Shown: in pieces, positions 7,237 through 19,947 of the stretch
Position numbering within the stretch: the stretch's first letter is position 1
Layout: every line of letters starts with the position of its first letter
Assembly: GCA_036897485.1 (NCBI GenBank)
Contig: JAYMTF010001071.1
Span: 1 to 26,589, forward strand
Direction: 5' to 3'
DNA: 26,589 bases
Source: Pelargonium nanum
Taxonomy: Eukaryota > Streptophyta > Magnoliopsida > Geraniales > Geraniaceae
Translations under genes and position numbers: made by a program
Notes under the pieces: generated by a model
The model's input: only the letters and a program-made list of their open reading frames with translations
Database searches by the model: none
Told to the model about the DNA's origin: nothing

Positions 7237-10200
7237 ATGGACGATGAATTGCTTGAATTGCAGAAACAATTCGAGTTCGCTCAACAGGCCAAAGCCAGCA
7301 TTCGCTTATCTGAGCGCAACGTCGTCGAATTGGTCCAGAAGCTCCAAGAGCTTCGAATCCTCGACTTCGACCTCCTCCACACCGTCTCTGGAAAAGAATA
7401 CATCACTCCGGTAACTATCTTTTCTTCTCTGTTTCGTTCCTGAGAAAACCTGAGAACTCTGAATTTAAGCTAGAGTGACAATTGTTTTATGATTTTGTGA
7501 TTACTGATCTTAACAAAATTATATAGAACGATTGAATTTAACTAAGCCGGAATGTTTGAATTTGGCTCAGGATATTTAAGGATTTGGTTATCAGTGATTG
7601 TAAATGTAAATTCTTAATTTATTTATCATATTTTTACATTTTCTAAGCTAAACAGGGCATTGTTAGGGTTTGAATTTAGAATTCACTTTAATTTCATCAT
7701 CGATTTTCTCTGTGTTTCTTTTGTATGCAATTTTCGTCTGTAGTGATTTGAGGTTTTATGCAATAGGAGCAACTAAGGCATGAAATGGTTGCGGAGATCC
7801 AGAAAGTAGGGCGTGTCTCTGTCATTGATCTCGCTGATACTACCGGGGTTGATTTGTACCATGTAGAGAAACAAGCTCAACATATAGTTGCTGATGATCC
7901 AGGACTTATGTTGATTCAAGGGGAAATAATATCACAATCTTATTGGGATTCAGTGGCTGAAGAAATTAATGATAGGCTTCAGGAATGCAGTCAAATTGCT
8001 CTGGCTGAACTTGCCGCACAGTTGCATGTGGGCTCCGAATTAATTGCTTCTGTATTGGAGCCACGCCTAGGGACTATGGTAAGTTGTAACTTGTCTTTTG
8101 CAATTCTATAATATTTTGGAATGACGAATTGTAAAATTATGACATGAGCTTGTGTTCGCAATAGGTGAAAGGTAGGCTTGAAGGTGGGCAATTGTATACT
8201 CCTGCTTATGTTGCCCGTGTCAGTGCCATGGTCCGTGGTGCCGCTAGGGGTATTACAGTTCCAACAAATTTATCAGTGTTGTGGAGCTCTTTACAGCAAC
8301 TCCTGCTTGAAATGAATGGAGCTAGTGGTGTAGCTGTTGAATCTTCTTTTTTCCAGACCCTCTTTAATGCTTTGATGAAAGAAGGCGAGATACTTGGATC
8401 CCTTCGTGCTGGAGTTCATTGGACCCCAACTGTAAGTGACCAATCTTCCATTCGTTTTGTTTAGGTGGTTCAAATTCATGTTATAGGAAGAATAATTTCT
8501 AGATAGTAGATGCTGCTGAAATGATTTTTGTTTGCTCTATTTGAGATTTTTTTATATTTTATTTCAAAGGGTACAACTGAACTGATTACCAAAGTTATAT
8601 GTGATTATACTTAAATGAACTCTTACCCCTAACAGAGATGATGGAGTTGTAGAGCGTGTAGGCGGAGGGGATTATGGGAGCTTGATAATTTGAAATGTCC
8701 TCCATATTTTTCATGTGAATGCAGTTCTTATGTAACTGTTTCTTTTTACACTGAATGCTATTTTCCAACAGGTCTTTGCCATTGCTCAGAAGGAATGTGT
8801 AGATTCTTTCTTTTCACAGGTTTGGATCATTATTTCTCCTTCAGTTTGCAAATATCAAATATTCAAATACATTTGTAAATGCATACTCCCTTTTGGGAGT
8901 GCTAAAGTGGTCAAGCATCTTACAGAGTTTTTAAGAAAGATTTGTTTAGAGTATAATCTTCTGTCTTTCTATCATGCATTGCAGAATTCATTTGTTAGCT
9001 ATGAAGTTGTTCGTAAACTTGGGATTCCCCAGCCTATTCAGTTTCTGCAGGTATTTTATGCCTTTATGTTTATTTTAACTTAGATCTAAGCGTCATGGAA
9101 TATCTATTAAGTAATTTTCAATTGAGTAAGCTTCTCTGGTTCTTATGTTGATTTTTGGTCATGCACTCCATTGTAGTCCAGGTATCCTGAAGGTGTTCCG
9201 CTAGACACTACATTTGTTCACCCCTCAACAGTTGAGATGCTGGATGCTGCTACTGAAGATGCTATTGAGCGTGGTAGCTGGTAAGAGTTATATGTAGGGA
9301 ACTCAACAGTCTCAACTTATAATCTGGTTCCTTCGCCAATTGTTTTTTTTTTTCTTTTCCCTAGAACTGTTATCCTACTTAACTTTACTCGCATATGCTA
9401 ATAAAGTAGTGGGGACCCCAATAATCAAAGGCAAAAGTGGAGCCCCCTACCCTCTTAACCAAAATATAAAAGGAAAAGGTCCTAACACAGTTGTAAGGTT
9501 TTTAATTGTCTGGAGTTGCTAAACTAAAGAAGCAATTGATGATGTAATAGTCATTTTATTTTATTTCAATGGGTATAAATTTTTATTGCTTAAAACTCTT
9601 TTATGTTAATACTTCTAGTGGTCTTCATAGTACTAGCTACCACAGTAGCACGCAGTTTATACCTCCACTTTCCTTCATGGAATATCACTTTCATCTATAC
9701 CTTGAATTTCTTGGTATTGTTATTGACTTGTTTAAGAGAACTTTTGGAATTTTTGTTGCCCTCTTTTGAAATCTGTGATTGAATTAAAAAAATTGCAACT
9801 TAATCCATGAAAACTTTTATTCAAGTTTATTGAAAGTAAGGAAAATAATTCTGACTGAAAACATATTGATTTTATTCTTATCCTGGCCTGATAAGGTATT
9901 TTTTCATACAATCTTGATATTTGTTTTCACATATTAATTCTTATGTTTTATGCAGGTTTGATTCTCTTTCAATATTACCTTCATCCTTTGGGACCCAGGA
10001 TGCATCTAAAATATTGGCCCATTGTCCATCTGTTCAGTCAGCCGTCAAGGTGATTTTCTAGTACCATTTCGCTAACGTCTAATGGTCTTATTCTAAATAA
10101 AAAAATGGTCTTATTCTGTGATTTGCACATTAATTTGTTTTTATTTTTCTTTGCAGGCTGACAAAGCACTTATTTTGGGGAAGTCTTATGTATTAAGCCA

Positions 10201-13200
10201 TAACTTTATCAAGGTATAGCCAATGTATATTTAATTGCTAAAAAGTGAAGGGGAAAAAAAACGCCCACTCACACATGATGTCATTTTTCTCGTCTTTCTT
10301 TTTGGTTGTGTTTGCTGATATTTCAGAAAGATTTCAGTAGGTCTGCATCTAGTGACATCTTTTTAGTTTCTCATTGAATTTCTGATTTTTCAATTCTCCA
10401 ATCTTTATGACCAGGATGTCTATGATCACTTAGAAAAGGAGATGGAAACACTTGATCTTTCAGGCTCTTCAGGTAAGATGCAGCTGGATGATTTGCACTT
10501 GGCCAAGGAAGCTAAAGCTGGGCAAGATTCAGGAAAATATTCCGAATCTAGTGAAACTGGTAATGAGAGTGGTAGTAATAAACAGGGCATGGAGAAAGGC
10601 TCAAAAAAGAAAAGGGGGAAATCATCTGGGAATGCTAAGAAGGAAGAACCTGAAAGTAATCTGGATGACCAAGAATACATTCCTACGAAATCCAAGAAAA
10701 GTCAGAAGAAAAGCAAGGATACACCTTCCTTACAAGTGTCAGACTCAAGAACAGGGGCCAATAAAGTGGTTAAAACAAAAGAGGATAATCTGAACACACC
10801 TTCAGATGAATGGTTAATGGAAAAGATTATGAAGCTTGTTCCTGACTTTGAAGAACAATGTATGCTATTCTGAATCCCTTATTATTGCTCCTTTTTTCTG
10901 TAGTCCTTCACCCAATAAGGCATACACCTGCACCCACATTGACAGATGCAGTGGTCTTATTTGATAGGTATTGATGATCCCAAAGTAGTACTTTTACCTT
11001 TAGCAAACTATTTGAGACCTAAGCTTATCAATTCTTGGAAGGAGAAAAGGAAAGCATTGTTTATGGAAAATGCTGAGAGAACGAGACGTTTGCTTGATAA
11101 GTTGCAGAAGAAGTTTGATGAGGTTAGGTTATTGGCAAATGTGTTTTCCCTTCCTCTTGCTTAGTTGAAATTTTTGGTACTTTAGTTTTTCTTACTATGG
11201 TTCCCCCCCTTCCCCCAGTCTTTCTTAAATATGCAGCTATATGAGAAGGCATTAGATTTGTTTGAGGATGACCAAGCAAATTCGGTAAGTTCTTCCTAAT
11301 TGATAATTTGATATATTAAGAGTCACCTTTGATGATAAAAAGTGTAAATGAATGGCCATTTATGATTTTCAGGTCAATTTGCACAGGCATTTGTTAAGAA
11401 CAACCGCTGCGACTATCGTGGATATGCTGTTGCTTAATTTGGTAGCAAATATGCCTCTCTCTCTCCTTGTTTGAATTAATGACATAGTGTTAATGGGCTA
11501 AGATATAGTATTATGGTTGAAGGAGGTTCTAATACTGTGGAATCATTAAAATAGGATGTGCACAACAAATTGAAGAATGGAATTGAAGTCGAAGAATCCC
11601 AAAATTTGGAAGCTGTTTCGCTTAGTCCTGGAGAAAGAGCTACCATTGTATGTATTTATCTACATACATGAATAATTGTAGTTTACAGTTCTATTATATT
11701 GGATCTAAATTGTACTATCTCAAGTTCTTCATTTAAGGAAACGCCGCTAGGATCTAATCTTTCATATGTTTCATTCTGTTATTGCAGGCTAAAAGTTTCC
11801 CAGGATCTCTTTCAAAGAAGGCTCTTGTAGTAGTTGAAGCTTTGGAAGGAAAGGTTTGTGCTTTGTGTCACGACCACCGAGTTTTCGTGGTTGAGATCTA
11901 TTTTTTGTGAAATTAACAGTTTGTTTTAAATGGTATTCTGATTGGTAATGGGGGAATAACATGTTGGCATGTGTTCTCTTATGGTAGCCAATGGAATCCT
12001 CTGATACCAACTTGTATTTAGATTGTATATGTGGGCTCATAAACTAACTTCGAAAATTGTATGAAGTATTTGGATTCCTATCTGAAGGTTGATTAAAGGA
12101 CAAAGCAAAGTTTATATATTTGAACTGTTTTTTTGTTTATGAAATTCTGGTCATTGATGGTGATAAACATAATGCATACCTTCTTTATTTTGGTTTATAA
12201 GTCTTACAGTCTTTGCAATCTATATTTGCTACATTGGTAGCACTCTCCAAATATCGCATGTTAGTTTATTTTGCTGGAATTTCTGACCTGATTTTTCTCT
12301 TAACAACTCATGTGGCAGCGAGTGGATACATTCATGACTGCACTAAGAGACTTTGCAGAGGAGAGGTATCACGTCCCTTTGTTATTTAAGTGTTAGTGAG
12401 CTTCGATGTGGACTGTGGTCCCTTCATTGACATGATTTGGTACTTCATTTGTGTTTTGTATTTCATCTTTTCAGTGGGTTACTTACTAGAAAGCTTGACA
12501 AGAAATTGGAAAGAACTCTTTTACATTCTTATCGCAAGGTAGTCTCAGCATTTAATGTTAACGACTTAATTTGTGTTTATAGTGCAACATGTTTATATAT
12601 TGATAGAGCTGGTTCTGACCTAGGAGTTGCATATGATCCCTGTATCGAGCTACTGTCATCTTTGGATAGTTGTAATGTTGTAAACCACCCAGTTTGGTTG
12701 AAATTGTTTAAATATTTGAGAAACATATGATAAGATCAGCTACCATAGCCAAGCATAAGCTTTAGAAAATTACACCTTTGTTATAAACCTGTGACTGACA
12801 GCAGCCAAAAGCACTGTTTCTTCTTCTTTCTGGATAGGAAATAAACTAGGTAGAAGATATATCATACATAGAGATTCTTATTTGCGTTCTCTTTTCAAAT
12901 TGTTATTATCAGGACTTGACGTCTCAAGTTTCTGCTGAAACTGACCCAGTAGCTCTTCTGCCAAAGGTGGTTTCCCTACTTTATGTCCAGGTGAGTAAAA
13001 ATGTCAAGACCTTTCTTGCATGATTTGTTTGTTGCCCTATTTTAAGTTTTGATTCATTTTTCCCCATAGATTCACAATAAAGCTCTTCAAGCCCCCGGGA
13101 GGGCCATTTCTGTTGCTATTTCTCGATTAAAGGTACGTAGTATATATGCTTGTCCAATAAAAGGGAAGAAGCCTATTTTATCACACTACAAGCACATTCT

Positions 13201-13984
13201 GTAAACATGGAGAATTCAGATGTAGTATAATGGAAACCTTCATTGCTTATCTGGATGGCCATATTGCAAAGTCAAGCTGAATACTAGGTCTTCATACATG
13301 CTAGATAGTAGATATTCTATGACATACGGTATTATAGCAATCATATGATTCACAACATCTTCAATTGCGTGAACACTTGTCATGTTAGTTTTTTGCTTGG
13401 AAATTATGAAGAATAGGAGTGGAGGATATTGTTAGTCAAATCTGATGGTAGCTAGATCTTTGCTTTTAGTCAAAACCTATAACTGAAGATGGTATGTTCT
13501 GTTTTGGGTTAGTGCTAGTTAGTTAAAGAAGCCTTGGGTTAATCTCCTGTGTAGTGAAGTAAATTTTGGGGATAAGATCTTACTTAATGGTCACTAAAAT
13601 TTTACCAATCAGCAGATGAAGTACTCCGTATATTCTACAATGTTCGGTTTCTTATCTGATTTTGTCTCAAACATGCATAAATGATTTTTCAGGATAAACT
13701 AGATGATTCGGCTTACAAGACCCTGACAGATTATCAAACTGCAACAGTGACCCTCCTATCATTGATGTCCGCTGCAACCGGTGATGTGAGTACACATCTT
13801 ACGTTGGAATATTTGTCATGAATTTATTTATACATGTCTCGTGTCTTACTGATAAATGCATGAACTTTTCTATTTTGATCAGGAACATGACTGCTCATCT
13901 GATAGAATTGCGAGTAAAAAGGAGCTCCTGGAGAACATGATGCCGGCACTGAAAGGCTTGGTTTTGAGCACCTCACAGTCGTGA
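7237..13984 (+). CDS. UFL1: E3 UFM1-protein ligase 1 homologue
   Basis: Twenty exons join in phase to 820 aa: 7237-7410, 7767-8078, 8165-8431, 8772-8819, 8985-9050, 9177-9280, 9956-10049, 10157-10213, 10415-10859, 10968-11122, 11219-11284, 11373-11441, 11555-11647, 11788-11853, 12319-12365, 12475-12538, 12913-12990, 13070-13132, 13693-13785, 13883-13984. All introns are GT-AG. The length is close to Arabidopsis UFL1 (about 819 aa). The N-terminus MDDELLELQKQFEFAQQAK and blocks such as GRVSVIDLADTTGVDLYHVE and LEGGQLYTPAYV are hallmark UFL1 sequence. Exon 9 (residues about 375-522) carries a Lys/Ser-rich, probably disordered linker, also present in other UFL1 proteins. UFL1 transfers UFM1 from UFC1 to targets such as ribosomal protein uL24/RPL26 at the ER, with DDRGK1 and CDK5RAP3/C53, and has no catalytic cysteine. 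It supports ER-ribosome quality control and ER-phagy. I see no frameshift or missing exon. Confidence 0.97.
10081..10117. repeat. 14-bp duplication around an A-rich 9-base insert in UFL1 intron 7
   Basis: AATGGTCTTATTCT occurs at 10081-10094 and 10104-10117. The insert between is AAATAAAAA. The arrangement copies the duplication/A-tail/duplication pattern of the insertions near 2650 and 2830. It lies inside the intron and does not touch splice sites. Confidence 0.55.
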
Positions 13985-14361
13985 GACTCAGCATGGAATC
14001 ACATATCTGAATGCTTATATGAACTTCAAAAAAGATGCTTACGCAGAATATCTCATTGACTGCTGTGACATATTTGTAATGTAGGTGACATTTTATTATT
14101 CATCTTTTTCACTCTTGGGAAATTTAAATCACAAAATACCAATAAGATCAATACGAACAATTGATTATATGCACACAGAAGAGAAGAGAATGGAGAAGGA
14201 AGGAAATGGATGATTTACTTACTGCAATAAGATCAATACGAACAATTGATTACAATTGCCTAATTGAAGGAACATTAATGCTGAATACACACTCAGGCAG
14301 GCACTAGTTAAAAATGAGTTTGATGAGCTAAGAACTTTACATTGTAAGTCGAAAATGTTTG
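13985..14361. other. Convergent 3' region between UFL1 and VIP2
   Basis: Only 377 bp separate the stop codons of the two converging genes, so their 3' UTRs probably abut or overlap. The stretch has no coding frame. It contains a perfect 27-bp direct repeat at 14141-14167 and 14226-14252. Confidence 0.75.
14141..14252. repeat. 27-bp perfect direct repeat around a 58-bp spacer
   Basis: The 27-mer starting AATAAGATCAATACGAAC occurs at 14141-14167 and again, without mismatch, at 14226-14252. The 58-bp spacer is purine-rich (GAAGAGAAGAGAATGGAGAAGG). Sequence flanking the two copies differs, so this is not a simple 85-bp tandem duplication. It resembles an insertion with a long target duplication, or templated filler from break repair. 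Confidence 0.85.
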
Positions 14362-17300
14362 TTAATGCTGAGGAGGTAAGGCCGGTCTCTTTTCCAACAT
14401 ATCGTAATGGAGAACAAAATTATCCTGCACCCACACATAATTATATACTTGTTTAGCATGATATCAGCATATGATAAAGACAGACTAGAAGTGAAAGAGG
14501 ATGTAATAAAAGTAATTCAAAATAATCTATCAGCACAAACCTTGCGTATTGTTTCAAACATATTTGGGTCAAAACAGTGATATGATCCTCTTTCGTAGGT
14601 GTTTGTCTTCACAAGTGGCTCCATGTTCGGGACCCTTATCAACCATGCTCGAAGCTCTTTGTGATAGAACCATCCCCTGTTGTAACTGCCAGCAAAACAA
14701 AACTTACTCTCAGCCAGCATTCCTCAACCGCCTTTTAGTATTTTGGATGATACATGGGATATTACATAAATATATACTCCTTCCGTCCTAAAATGAGTCA
14801 TTTTCTCCACATTTTATTCTCAAAATCACCGTCCACTTTCTGTTTTAAGAATTGCATGAATTACCAATAGTATTTATTAAATAAGTTAGTCCCTCTGTCC
14901 CAAAATGAGTGCACTTCTTTCTATTTTGAGAAAAAATTAGCTTGCGTTGTATATTTACTCTTATATCCTCGTTATCATGTGTTATAATAAACTTAAGGGG
15001 CACTAATTAACTTTTTATAAAGATACCATTGGCAATTCATGCTAACTAACTTCCTAAAAAAGAAAAAAGAAAACTCATTTTGAGACGAAAATTCAAGAGA
15101 AATATGACTCATTTTGAGACGGAGAGAGTAACTCACATGCCCATGGAAATATGAGAGTAAACACAAAAAGAAAATCAACAATATCTGCACATACAGCTCA
15201 TTTGCAGCGTATAATTGGGCTTCGTCTTTTGGCATGCTGCAAATTTCACAGAAAACATGAGTCAGTTTTAACATCTTCAAAGCTCTATATATATTTGCAA
15301 CAGAGTAACTAAGACCCAATTAAGTTATGCACCTGTAAAATATGTAAAACAATGTTTCCACTGTGAACTTTGAAAAGTAGCCTTGCTGCAGCCATCGTAA
15401 ATGAAGATAAGACTCGTAAAAGAATAATTGATGCACACTGAAAGTACACTAAAGATAAAAACGAGCATCTCACATGTAGAGCAGGTGGTTGTTTAGCATA
15501 ATAACATTGTGGCACGGTAAACTCTGGGTCGCCCTTAGCTGGTTCATCAGACCAAGGAGAACCAAATGTCTTGTGGAGATTTTCAGCTGAATTCAAATTC
15601 AACCCAAGTGTTGTAAGGTCAATCCCGAGTGCAAGAGAAGTCAGATCGGGATCGCTCATCCTAATGACACTTAGCAAGCCAAGCAGACCAAAAGGATCTG
15701 GAGAAGACTGTGCTGTCTGCATGGATTTCATGCCCTGATCCCTGTACGATTGATTTGCAGCCGACAGTTGTTGGAGGCGAAATTGTGATTGGTTCTGGTG
15801 TTGATACTGCTGAATGAGCTGATCATATGAGCCCATATTAGAAACCGTGTTTGGAGAATTTAGAGGTCTCAATCCAATCCCGGGTGGTCCACTAGTCTGA
15901 ACAAAAAAAAGAAGGTGCAACAGTTAGAAAGATAACAGCACATATCTTTCACCAAAGAAGCCTTTTAACCGTATATCTCATTACATTTTACACGAGATGA
16001 AAACGTATATAATTGTTACTGTAACTTCACATTAACACTCTTGTAGTTTCCTGAAACCAGCTAACATTTAGTACAAACAATAACACGCCCAATTTCAATA
16101 CCTGTGAATGATAGGTCGAATGTGAAGATGGAAACATATCAGAGCCATGTAAATGGAGAAGATCCTGATTGTTAACAGGTGAAAAGGAAATGCCACTACT
16201 GACTGATGGAGAATGTTGCTGTTGCTGTTGCTGCTGTGGCCGATGAGATGAATATGTTCCAGCCAAATTAAATCCAGCAGATCTCCCCATCTGCATATCA
16301 AGCAATTTTAAGCACAGGAACAACTAAAAATTTAGTAATTAAAACAAATTCAGGGTTGATTAATCTTTAAAGAAGTTAGACTAACAGAGAAGTGCTGAGA
16401 TTGCATCATTGACATTGTATTATCATGAAGCTGATCTTTTTGGTGCATCTCCATGCTATAATCACCATTACCGCCTATAAAAGATACAGAAATATAGTCA
16501 ATAACAATAGATTGAGAATGCAACTATGCAATTTCAGTACAATATACATACTTCCAAGCTTCTTTATGTTAAACCAAAACACAACATTCATCACACAGAA
16601 TAGAATTATGAACAGGCAGATAAGAGGTTTAAAAGGCACACAATATAAACAATTGTAATGATGCGCATAAGTGCTATGAATTATAATGAAGATGGGAAAA
16701 CTAAGGCGTGTAGAAGCTATTATGGTACACCGGAGAGGATAAATAGCCCCCAAGACTTATCCCTATATGGTGCTGCTGTTGGACTAAATCTCACCTCTCC
16801 GGGATATCGTATATCTCGTTATTTTTCTTCAATGATGTGGGATACTTGTGCACCAATCCACCAACAAGTATGTTTATCACACTATCACAAATCCACCAAA
16901 TGGTGTATGGGCTACAACTTAGGGTTGATTATGCCATCAATAAGCTTATGAGTTATCTTTGTAGCCATGTGGTGTACGGGCTACAACAGGGTCCAGTGCC
17001 AAACATAGAAGATCTATTAGTCATCTGAAAAACATAGACCTATAAATTCAAACATGTAACCATGTTGCTTGATAATTTGAAGCTATATGAATTTAAAAAC
17101 CATTATTTGATTTATTTCCTATTTTAAAATATTCCCCAATCAACTACAAAAGACGTTTACCTAATCAACAAAAAATTCCAAACAACAAGCCTAGTAGTTA
17201 TATGAACAATGTACAGCTAGTATTTGGCATAAAATGTAGATATAACCTAGGTCATGTGAATATGCAAACATGCACGCACCTTTAAATCCTGGTCCAGGTA

Positions 17301-19937
17301 GAGCTGGAAAATCTTCATTTTGAATGCTAAACTCTTGGTTTTGTTGAACAAAGGGACCAAGGCCTTGCTTTCGAAGTGAACCTGAAAATTTATTCTTTAA
17401 ATCACCTTCACAATTAAGGGGGAACAATGGAAGAACAGAGTTCTACTTCAACGAAGTTAAAATATCTTTCCGATATATTACCCAATTGTCCTTGAGGCCC
17501 ACCGGCAGAACTAGGACGACTTGTCAACTGAGGGAAATCATTATTAATGTCAAAAGGAGAGCTATCATTAGAGTTCACATCATTCAACATGCCCATAGAA
17601 CTTAGATTATTCACCGCTTGAACGTGGCTTTGAGAAAGTGGACCCCCAGGAGGATAGGAACTTCCTAACATAGACATTACCTGCGGAGATCCTGAACCCA
17701 ACAAGTGTGTAAAACAATATATTAAAACAGTTTTTTGCCAATGATGAAAACTTTCTAGCAAAAAACATATAGAAAGATAATTAGCAAAATGAACATATGA
17801 CAACTATAGTAACAATGATAGCAGAAGGGAACATAAAAAACGAAGTATATCCTGTCAACAAGGCAATCCACAACACAAACATCGAGACATCCACATTGAA
17901 AACCTAGGAAACTCCAAAAACTAAAGGTTTTATAATAACATATATGGCCTTTGAAATATCAAGCCGAGCAGCTCTATAAGAGAACTAAGGGAATGCAATC
18001 ATCGATACGTCTAATTGTCACTTATGTAAGAATCAAGTTCAGTGGAGAAGAAGCACAAACTTGGGAAGAAATGTGGCCACCTTGACAATAGAACTCATCT
18101 AACAGTAAAACAGAATTTAAACTAAGCTCAGCAATGCTTTCTTATAACTATTTCAACCATTTAAGACAAAGTTCTACATTAACACTGCCAAACAATTATC
18201 ACATTTTACTCTAAACCGACTAACTACAATCTCTCAGAAGTTCTCAAAACATACAAATAATTATATTGTGTTGGTATTAGTACAAAATATCGAACTAGAT
18301 GGTATAACCACGAAATTACAAACATAATAACACACACATATAAATAGTCACCAATGGAAAATATTGTACCTTGTGGAAGCACACCACTCATCAATCGATT
18401 TTGTCCTTGAATACTTAAACTTCCAGACCCACTATTCCCGGTTAAGTTCAATCGAGAAGAAAGACCTGGCATAGACAATCCTCCACCAGAGCTTATGCTC
18501 CGTCCAATATTGCCCCCACCGACCATATTTCCCATAGAACTTGTGATCCGAGGACCTGCATTACCCAAAATTGGGGATACACCACCCAATCCTGGAACAG
18601 CATTTCGATTACCAACTGCGGCAGATGTTGGGAGAATACCAGGAATTGAACCCCCAACTCCATTTGTGCTACTACTAAATCCAGGATTTCCTACAACACT
18701 TATACCTCCTCTATTTGTGACTCCTGAATGTCCATGAGAGCCTCCATGAGATAACTGCAAAATAAATTAACATAAAAAATGACTTGTAAAACTACAAACG
18801 TGAGAGAAGGAGAGAATGAAGGAAGACATAAAGCTCTTGTGCTGCAGTCTATCTTCTTAAACTATGTGCAAATTATAACTACCTGGGAGAGAGCTACAGG
18901 GAGATTATTTGATGCAAATCGTCCACTAGAAAGGCTTCCAGTAGGTTGTTGCACCCCACTTGAAGGAACATTATTCATTGTTGAGTTTCTTGATGTTAGA
19001 GTACCAGTCATGTTGGGAACATTAAAGCTCCCATGAATGTTATGCATACCCGGGATACTTCCTGCAAAACGAAAGCTTACAGTTACATGTAAATTATGGC
19101 AAATAAGTATTTGTGATACTCCAGTAAAATTTACCCACCACTATGATGGAAACCAGGAGAGGCCGCCCCTGATTGACTCGAGAAAGATGTAGTAAAAGAT
19201 CGCCCTGAACTGTCTGGGAGATTTGATGCTGAGCCGCTGAGAGATGACTGCAAAAAGAGAACATCACATTCCATAATTAGCAGACAATCATGTACCCAAA
19301 TATAACGAACACATAAAGCACAAATTTCAGACTGAAAGAAACAACTTACTGTTGATTGTATAACAAATCTAGCACATGAGATGCCATCTTTATACCATAA
19401 GAGATTTTATGATCCTATATTTATCCTATCATAACTTTTGCAACGATTCCTAAGATGTAGAAAATTGCATCAGACTGGTAATATACCACCTTCCTTTCGA
19501 AGGAATGCAATTAAAATTTACTTTTAAATAATTTCAAGCACGACGTATTTCTAGAGTACCAAATTACACAATATCCACATCATATTCCTGTTGGCCGTTG
19601 TATAAATCGACTTACACAAAACATTGCAAATTGATTGACCAAAATCCACATCTATGGACTAACACCAGTGGAATGAAATAAAACTACCCATTGCAATGAT
19701 TTGATAATAACAAAATAGGATCCTCAGAAAACATTTATCACCAAACAGAAAAATGTTCAACCACAGCTAAAAAAAACTATTAGCGCCAAAATGTAGTAGG
19801 TATGAACACGTGTCCTTAAAAGAAAATAACTAACCATGACAAGAAATAAATGTCAACAAATTAAATCCCGAGATTGTTGGTCATTGGAATACATTAAAAA
19901 AATAGATGAAAGACAATACATTTAATAACCCCGACAT
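14362..19937 (-). CDS. VIP2: CCR4-NOT complex subunit NOT2 (VIP2-like)
   Basis: Thirteen coding exons, from the start: 19920-19937, 19139-19247, 18883-19061, 18370-18754, 17482-17691, 17280-17381, 16386-16474, 16102-16290, 15474-15896, 15333-15385, 15195-15236, 14541-14685, 14362-14424. They join in phase to 668 aa. The first coding exon holds just six codons (MSGLLN) before a GTATTG donor, matching the conserved VIP2 N-terminus. The N-terminal two-thirds is Gly/Ser/Asn-rich low complexity with a Q7 tract in the 16102-16290 exon. The C-terminal NOT2/3/5 domain, about residues 550-665, is complete (PEFTVPQCYYAKQPPALH, FYIFYSMPKDEAQLYAANEL, NRGWFYHKE, KRPALPPQH). NOT2 scaffolds NOT1/NOT3 in the CCR4-NOT deadenylase. 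In plants NOT2 also links Pol II to DCL1 in microRNA biogenesis, and VIP2 binds Agrobacterium VirE2-interacting protein 1. Identity is secure; NOT2a versus NOT2b orthology is not resolved. Confidence 0.96.
14777..15128. mobile_element. Stowaway-like MITE, apparently nested, in a VIP2 intron
   Basis: The left end CTCCTTCCGTCC (14777) and the right end GACGGAGAGAG (ending 15128) are inverted relatives of the Stowaway terminus CTCCCTCCGTCCC. They share a further AAAATGAGTCAT, with 23 of 28 positions matching. TA flanks both ends (14775-14776 and 15129-15130), as expected for Tc1/mariner insertion. A second terminus, GTCCCTCTGTCCCAAAATGAG, starts at 14889 after TA. A partial partner (ACTCATTTTGAGACG) is at about 15073-15087. 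This suggests a second copy inserted in the first. The element occupies most of the intron between coding exons 15195-15236 and 14541-14685. Confidence 0.8.
16475..17279. other. VIP2 intron with repeat-like sequence
   Basis: This intron contains a relatively GC-rich block at about 16650-17020. The motif TGGTGTATGGGCTACAAC (16901-16918) recurs as TGGTGTACGGGCTACAAC (16970-16987). TTGTAGCC (16959-16966) pairs with GGCTACAA (16979-16986) as an 8-bp hairpin. Short open frames here (16658-16951, 16837-17028) have no recognisable protein signature. The block looks like an unclassified interspersed repeat. Confidence 0.4.
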
Positions 19938-19947
19938 TGCAGAAGAG

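Noticed and set aside
10426..10695. Antisense and shifted open frames over UFL1 exon 9
   Set aside because: The plus-strand reading at 10415-10859 joins in phase with the flanking UFL1 exons. The others are shadows of this low-complexity Lys/Ser-rich exon.
15001..15319. Minus-strand open frame running through the VIP2 intron and MITE end
   Set aside because: It only partly overlaps the 42-nt exon at 15195-15236 and otherwise reads intron and transposon sequence.
18495..18737. Proline-rich open frame on the plus strand
   Set aside because: It is the complement of the Gly/Ser-rich VIP2 exon at 18370-18754, which joins in phase with its neighbours.
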